From Diplocarpon mali (taxonomy: Eukaryota > Ascomycota > Leotiomycetes > Helotiales > Drepanopezizaceae), in contig JAENRP010000505.1 of assembly GCA_024741835.1 (NCBI GenBank), positions 327 through 14,626 of the forward strand: DNA of 14,300 bases, in the 5' to 3' direction. The notes below the pieces were generated by a model. It was not told where the DNA came from. It saw only the letters and a program-made list of their open reading frames with translations, and made no database searches. This document shows, one piece after another, positions 7,336-14,300 of the stretch (positions are counted from its first letter, which is position 1; the number at the start of each line of letters is the position of its first letter). Both the position numbers and the translations under genes were made by a program.

Positions 7336-10012
7336 CTACGGCGCGATCGACGTCTTGGTGGCAGCCTCGACGGCCTCCGCGACCGCGCTGCACCTCTCCC
7401 TCCTCTGGCTCTCGAGATGCGTCTCCGTCTCCGTCTCTCCCGGGAGCGCCGAGCCCCAGACGCGCTGCTCTTCCGACCGAGCGGGTGGCCCGGGCCCGGC
7501 CCCGTCGTCGACTTCCTCGTGGAAGCGGCTGAGCGGGTTCGCGCCCGCTGGCTTCGTGCTCGGCGCCGCGGGCGGCGAGATGGGGCGTGGAACGGCGTCT
7601 GGGCATACGGCTGGGCGCGACGTTGATTTGCGGGGGGAGGGCGGGGAGCCGACCGGTTTGCGCGTCACGTCTCGTGGCGTGATGTCGTGCTCGGCGTCGA
7701 AGAGACTCTCCTCGTACCTCTCGATTGTCAGGGGCCGCAAGTCCGCCCCGGACTCTATACCCGCACCCGTACCCTCCTTCTCCTTCTCCTTCCTCTGTGC
7801 GGCACCAGTGGTAGTCGGATTCCGACCCCATCCCGCCCTCCTCTTCTCGCCAACCCAAGTCCCCCAGCTGCCGATGTAGGCCCCCGCTTTACTGCCCACG
7901 CTCTGCACCGTCTGTCGGGCTCCGTTTAGATCGGGGGTCGCGAAGACCGGGGACGCTGTGCCGTTGCGGGCCGCTTCTTCTTGCTTGCGGCGCTGGGCTT
8001 CGCGCAGGGCTTCCATGTCTGCGTAGAGTTTGTTGAACACCGTGCTGGCTTTTTCGCGGCCGGCTTGCAGATTACGGCCAAGCACTTCCTTGCCGGTGGC
8101 GAAGCGCTCGTCCAGGTGGTACTCCTTGACCTGCTCCATCATGCGGCGCTGCACGTCCTCGATCGTGAGGCCGCCGGCGCAAGGGTGCTTGGGCTCCACA
8201 ATGTCGAAGAGGTGGCTGTCCGTGTACCGGTCCCAAATTCGGTAGTTCTCTGACCGGCTCCAGGCCTCGATCCAGTCTGCACCAAAGTCCAACGCAGGAT
8301 CGCCGTGCACTTGCGGCAGCGTGATCCGGGGGTTGTGGGCGTGGTGTTGCAGGTAGTTGTGGCACTTGACCGCGGACAAGAGCGAGAGCAGGTACTCCTC
8401 GAACTGGAGCCGGATGAACTCCTCTGAGCCGACGTAACCCATCGTTTTGGGGCGGCCGGGGTTCGCATCGTCCCAGGTATCGTTGACGGACTGCGTGATG
8501 AAGTCAATCCAGCGCCGGTCGGCGACGGAGAGGGCTAGCGCGGAGCGCAGGCTGCTGGATGTGATGTTGATGGAAGTGTTGTCTAGGTGGATCAGAATGT
8601 CGCTGTAGCGGTCCTTCTGCTGTAGTAGAAGGGAGTTCGTGGAGCCAACTATGTAAGATTTGGTGCCGTAGTCGGCTAGGACGTCGAGTTGTTGTAGTGG
8701 GGTGTAGGGGCCGAACAAACTCCCCTGCGCGAATGTTAACCATGCTCGCTTGGAAGCGAAAACGGTGGTGGGTTCTACCTTTCCAAATATCTGTAGAGGC
8801 AGTCCCATGTAAGACAGCAACGAACTCCGATCACTGGTCTTCAGACTGGTGGGTTTGCTTAAGCCTCTCTCATACGAGTCCATGTCAGGATCTGCGCAAT
8901 CCTGTAGATTGCGGATAAGGCCTGGAATCAGAGAGATGAGAGAGAACTGCATCATGCACAATCTCTCACACCTGGAGCCGAAGAACAGCATCTGCAACCA
9001 TCAGCAAAGACCTCGATCTCACCCAAAAAAAAAAAAAAAAGCAAGCTCGGAGCAGAGGCGCGGTGACGAGACTAACCTTGGGCTGCAACAAACAGCACTT
9101 GAAGAGCACCAACGTCTGACTCTTGAACTGCCTCACCAACTCCCTGAGACTCATACCCAGGTACTCCTCCCTGTCCTCCTCCGCCTGGCCCACACCCCTC
9201 TCCTTCTCATCCTGCAGACTCTCCTGGAAACGCCGCAGGATCTCCGTGTCGGTGAAATCCCTCTGCGCGAACCAGGCTTTGGTGACGACGCCCAGCCGCT
9301 CGCGCAGCATGCCGAAGAACTGCGGCGAGTCGGCGATCACGACCACGGCTTTCTGAACCGTGGATCGCGTCACGTCAGCAGGCCGGTTGAGCAGGGCTGT
9401 GGAGTCCATCTGCTGAGTACAGGAGATGCCGAAGAGGGAGGTGGGGGGGAGGGAGCCGCGGGCGGGCCGGAGGAGGGTGAAGTAGGAGAAGTCTTCTGTC
9501 GACCTGTTGGACTGGGATCAGCTGTCGTTCTCCTCCTTTCCCTTGAGAGATGATTCGAAAGAGAGGGGAGGCGGAGAGGGTAGACTTACGCATGTGCCCC
9601 ATCACTCAAGGCCATGAACGGTAGGAGAGGCCATTCGTTGTCCACGGCGGGATCGACGCCCTCTGGGACTCCGAGCCAGCTCTCGACCTCGGGACCTCTG
9701 TCGATATCATCAGTCTTTGCCCTTTGCTAAGCTTCCGGTTTGCAACCCCAACCCCGACATGACACCTGTTCCACCCGAAAGTCTCGTCTCCTCAGCCCCA
9801 GTTTGCAACCTCTTTCCCCAAAGCGCAAGCACAGGCAAGCCCACCACTCACCTCGCATGATGAAATCCCACGACCGTCACCAGCGGCACGAACCCATTCT
9901 CATTCGTGCCATCCAGCATACTCCCACTGCCACCCGCGCCCTCCGCGCCCGTCAGCAGAGGGTGCGCAGCAGGGGCGTGCAGATCGACACTCTCCATCCC
10001 ATCCGTCTCCAT
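7336..10012 (-). CDS. avl9: Avl9-family late secretory pathway protein (DENN-type)
   Basis: Four exons on the minus strand: 10012-9852, 9697-9590, 9503-9077, 8991-7336, giving 783 aa, close to yeast Avl9 (about 764). Avl9 proteins are divergent DENN-domain proteins acting in exocytic traffic between Golgi and plasma membrane; a GEF role for Rab-like GTPases is inferred from the fold. Family features in order: VVGFHHARGPEVE (near 45-60), LLPFMALSDGAH (near 80), FGISCTQQ, DVTRSTVQKAVVVI, LVRQFKSQTLVLFK, FSLISLIPGLI, and a segment beginning LFGPYTPLQQLDVL that matches the second half of the domain. A charged helix (about 556-574) and GSWGTWVGEKRR follow, then a long Pro/Ser/Arg-rich low-complexity tail from about 620. 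The first in-frame ATG is at 10012 (G at -3); Met at 10000 is an alternative. Introns: 9851-9698, 9589-9504, 9076-8992, the last with a 16-nt T tract on the coding strand. The tail end is the least certain part. Confidence 0.88.
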
Positions 10013-12658
10013 TTCCGCCACGTCTCTCCCGGCTCGGCTGATGTATTCTATCGGGAACACGTTGGTTCTAACCTCAAGCCCGACTCAAGATTCCTCGGCT
10101 CTTGGGCGCGCGGGTACCTGCTCGTCGTCGGCGTGCTCGTATCGTGTGCGCGACGCAAGAGAAGTCCCAGAGCGTCGTCCGCCTCTAGCACATGTCGCCG
10201 CCCGGATCCGCCGTGTGTAGATGACGTGCTTCGTTCGAGGGTGATCGGCTCCTCGTCCGTCGTTCCTCTTTTCCACTGTCGCGAGATCGTGAGGCAAGTG
10301 TCCTCCTCGCATCACCAGGCCAGACGATTCCTTGTTCCCGACCTATCTTTCCCGTACTCGTTCTCGCGCTGGTACCGTATGCCAGGGGCGCCTTTCCCTC
10401 CCGTCGTCTTGCTTCGAGTCCAGCCGTCGCGTCGCTCTGCCTCCCTCGGCTTTGCAAAATGTCGAGGCTCGAGGCCGCTGCCGGGGAAAGAGGTGTTGTG
10501 CCCGCTGGGCTCCTGGCGCCGTCGACTCCAGAATACCGCCTAGCCTACGTGCGCCACGATCCCCTGTCCCCCTTTTCGCTCTCAGCCTTCTTCTCACTTC
10601 GACACCCCAGGTAATCTTGCCCGCTCGAACGCCGCCGTCGTATTCCGTCCTACTCTTGTTCCTCTTGCTGTTCGATCACCCCGAGCTCGTTTCGTACTTC
10701 TCGCCGAGGCACCGATCCTTGAGCACCGGGGGCTGGCTGCAGACGGCGACAGAGGTCAGGGGCGGTAGCGCGCTGTGCTGTACTCTTTTTTTTTCTTCTT
10801 CTTTTTTTCCCCCGCACATGCACGCAAGGCCAGCGAACGCGATAACAAGAGACCGGGGCCGTCCGATGCCGCCTCGCGCCCGCCCAATTCCCAACTAGGA
10901 GGGATATGCACGTGATCGTACATCTGCATTCGGCGTGCTTGGGTGCCGACCAGCACAGAACTAATACGCACGGCCTACTTACACGGCAAGGGGCTTTCTA
11001 AGCTGCGATACGATCTGCTGCAATTGCTTCGGTAGCATCTAGCTTGCGAATCATACGTCGCCTGTACATAGCGGTGGGTCGATGGATGCTACGGCGAAGA
11101 GGACACCGGAGCAACTCCAGAGTTCCACCCAGTGCGAGAGGAACAAAGACGTGTCATATCATCTGTCCCCATGAGCTACGCAACATCACAGGCTCTGGTA
11201 CGACTCTGTCTTCTTCTCGGTGAAAGATGAATTTCACAGCAGGAGCAGAGGCGAGAGAAATCAACATCTAAGCGAACAAGGGGCCCTTTACCCAGGGGTT
11301 GTAAACAACAGCGTGTCTCTGTGCCGAACCCTCCATCCTTGCCACGGGGGAATCAGCAGGAACGCCGAGATCTCATCTCGTCTCGTCTCTCATGCCAGTC
11401 CATCCGGCGGCAGCAGTACCAGGAAAGATCCCACACCTCAATCTAGACACGTGCCTACCCGACACACCTGCCTGCGCTGTCGCAGGCTAGACAAACACGA
11501 CGTGGAGGGGAGTGGAAAGTATCCAAGCCTACCAAGCATGCGCCCTTGTACGTGTACCGATGTGGTCAATCTACGCGGCCGGAGACGCAGTTCCTCCCAA
11601 CCTACTACAAGGAGCCCGCGAGCTGGTAACCCCCCCCCCCGATGAGAAACAGATAACCCGCTTATTTCGCGTAGCCATCAGAAGGCCTAGTGCGTCGGTG
11701 ACAGCCGAGATCCCCTGGAGCGGGTGGGACTTGATAAACATGCTAGCAGATCTAACCGCTGTCTACACCGAGGGGCTTTTCGGTTTTCTTTTGACGGCGC
11801 CCATGAGGCTGCCTGGTCGGAGTCGGATTCTAGATCAGCTCTCGAGAGGGACCGCTGGAGCGGCTGAGCGGCACCGCAGCTGCTCCCCAGGCATCTCGTG
11901 GCTGCGTACCTGCTACGCCATGCCTCTCGGACAATCCCAAGCTCCGTGCAGGAGAAAGGGGGGCGCATCTCGGCTCCTCTCCGACACATGACCAGGCGCC
12001 GAGTCTTTCTCATGCCATGCTTCACTTCGTACGCGCCCCCAGATCCCTCCCGAGTCCTTCTCACCACCCCTCTCCTCTCTCCGGGTCACTCACAGACCTT
12101 TTCAGCCAGACGCAAGAGACAAATCCCGATTGAAGGTATAGGATCGTTATCATCAATCGCCAGTTTTCTTTTCATTTTCCTACCAGCGCTATCTATCTAT
12201 CTACTACACTCCAGCCCATCGACCGCGGTCCATAGCTCCAGCGAGAAGAGCAGGCGGAACGAATTGAACCGTACAGGAGAATGCCGTGTCCATATCCCGA
12301 TGCATGCGTTGCTTATTCTGTCGACGCCGGGAAGGGGTCAAAAAGGTTCCCACGAGAAAGAGGAGAAGAGCCGGAGAAAGAGAGAAAAGAAAGCCCAGGC
12401 CATTCTCCCAGCCCAGACTCGCATGACCCATAAGCGCAAGCAAGTGATGACGAGGAGAGAATCAAGCCAGGCCTCCTCTAGCCCCGGTATCATACTTTGG
12501 TTTCGTAGTCCAATGCAGGCAGTACAAGGTCGATAATTTCCTCCCTCTCATTTCGTTTGCTGCCTCGTATTTTCTTGCCTCTACCCCCCCCAGCTCCGAC
12601 CCTCAAATCCCCAGACTGAACGGAAAAAAAAAAAAAAAAAAAAATAGAAAATCGATGC
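10013..12658. other. 2.6-kb gap without recognisable gene (avl9 upstream region, sakA 3' flank)
   Basis: Both flanking genes are on the minus strand, so this should hold the avl9 promoter/leader and the sakA 3' UTR. Open frames of up to about 270 codons on the plus strand start near 9740, 10332, 11220, 11512 and 11898, but their products are compositionally odd, show no known domain and carry no convincing splice chain. Notable local sequence: CT-rich plus-strand stretches at about 10550-10680 and 12040-12180, a T/C tract at 10785-10812, a C11 run at 11630-11640, CACGTG at 10909-10914 and 11448-11453, and a short ATCT repeat near 12191-12202. I saw no tRNA-like cloverleaf on reading. Confidence 0.55.
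12624..12644 (+). repeat. A21 homopolymer (U21 in the sakA transcript)
   Basis: Twenty-one consecutive A on the plus strand, beginning 15 nt past the sakA stop codon in transcript direction. The sakA mRNA would carry a U21 tract right after its stop. The exact length may be affected by sequencing error. Confidence 0.9.
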
Positions 12659-14269
<1,611 letters not shown>

Positions 14270-14300
14270 GGCTGGTAGCAAGCCGACGGAGGATGCTGTC
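14270..14300 (-). other. Start of the sakA 5' leader, cut by the window edge
   Basis: Only 31 bases upstream of the sakA ATG are present. The start context has G at -3, which is acceptable. No promoter element can be judged from so little sequence. Confidence 0.6.

Noticed and set aside
7199..7879. 226-codon plus-strand open frame opposite the avl9 tail
   Set aside because: It begins in the GCTGT repeat and continues through AGCCG repeats and the GC-rich avl9 tail. Composition explains its openness, and no homology is seen.
10013..10060. Upstream extension of avl9 to 10060
   Set aside because: The codon at 10060 is GTG, not ATG. The first in-frame ATG is 10012, with an acceptable context.
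9740..10543. 267-codon plus-strand open frame over the avl9 5' end
   Set aside because: It lies antisense to avl9 exon 1 and intron 1, and the product is Arg/Ser/His-rich without a domain. It is best explained as a GC-rich shadow.
10332..10898. 188-codon plus-strand open frame in the avl9 upstream region
   Set aside because: It contains homopolymeric Ser/Phe translated from the CT tract and shows no domain; considered non-coding.
11898..12536. 212-codon plus-strand open frame with a hydrophobic stretch
   Set aside because: The product is a mix of Arg/Lys/Ser-rich segments, the first ATG has no conserved neighbourhood, and no family resemblance or splice chain is visible. It overlaps the likely 3' flank of sakA.

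Overview
This window is an ordinary nuclear segment of a filamentous ascomycete. It is intron-dense, with introns mostly of 47-62 nt, CT-rich leaders and compact genes. The protein sequences suggest Eurotiomycetes, probably Eurotiales; I infer that from remembered family sequences, not from a search. I found no mobile element, CRISPR array, RNA gene or biosynthetic cluster, and no convincing new biological system.

Layout: (1) 1-650, long leader/promoter of a G-alpha gene, with two short upstream ORFs. (2) 651-1972 (+), six-exon group III heterotrimeric G-protein alpha subunit (GanB/GpaB type, 355 aa). (3) 1973-3833, intergenic region and CT-rich leader, with a G-rich block holding three evenly spaced AGGGG motifs and a 64-codon upstream ORF. 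(4) 3834-6850 (+), six-exon glycogen phosphorylase (884 aa), whose first intron appears to use a GC donor. (5) 6851-7335, short convergent intergenic region with two pentanucleotide repeats. (6) 10012-7336 (-), four-exon Avl9-family DENN-type trafficking protein (783 aa). (7) 10013-12658, 2.6 kb in which I recognise no gene. (8) 14269-12659 (-), nine-exon Hog1/SakA stress MAP kinase (358 aa), complete, ending just inside the window.

All four gene models splice to an exact multiple of three, and every intron but one is GT-AG.

Functionally, a nutrient-sensing G-alpha (cAMP/PKA arm), the enzyme that releases glucose-1-phosphate from glycogen, and the osmotic/oxidative-stress MAP kinase lie within 14 kb. 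From memory, Aspergillus genomes keep the same three genes adjacent (roughly AN1015-AN1017 in A. nidulans and Afu1g12920-12940 in A. fumigatus), so this looks like conserved microsynteny, here with the Avl9 gene between phosphorylase and kinase. The most useful observations are the GC donor, the upstream ORFs, two stop-free introns whose length is a multiple of three, an intron-retention C-terminus in the kinase, and the unexplained 2.6-kb gap.
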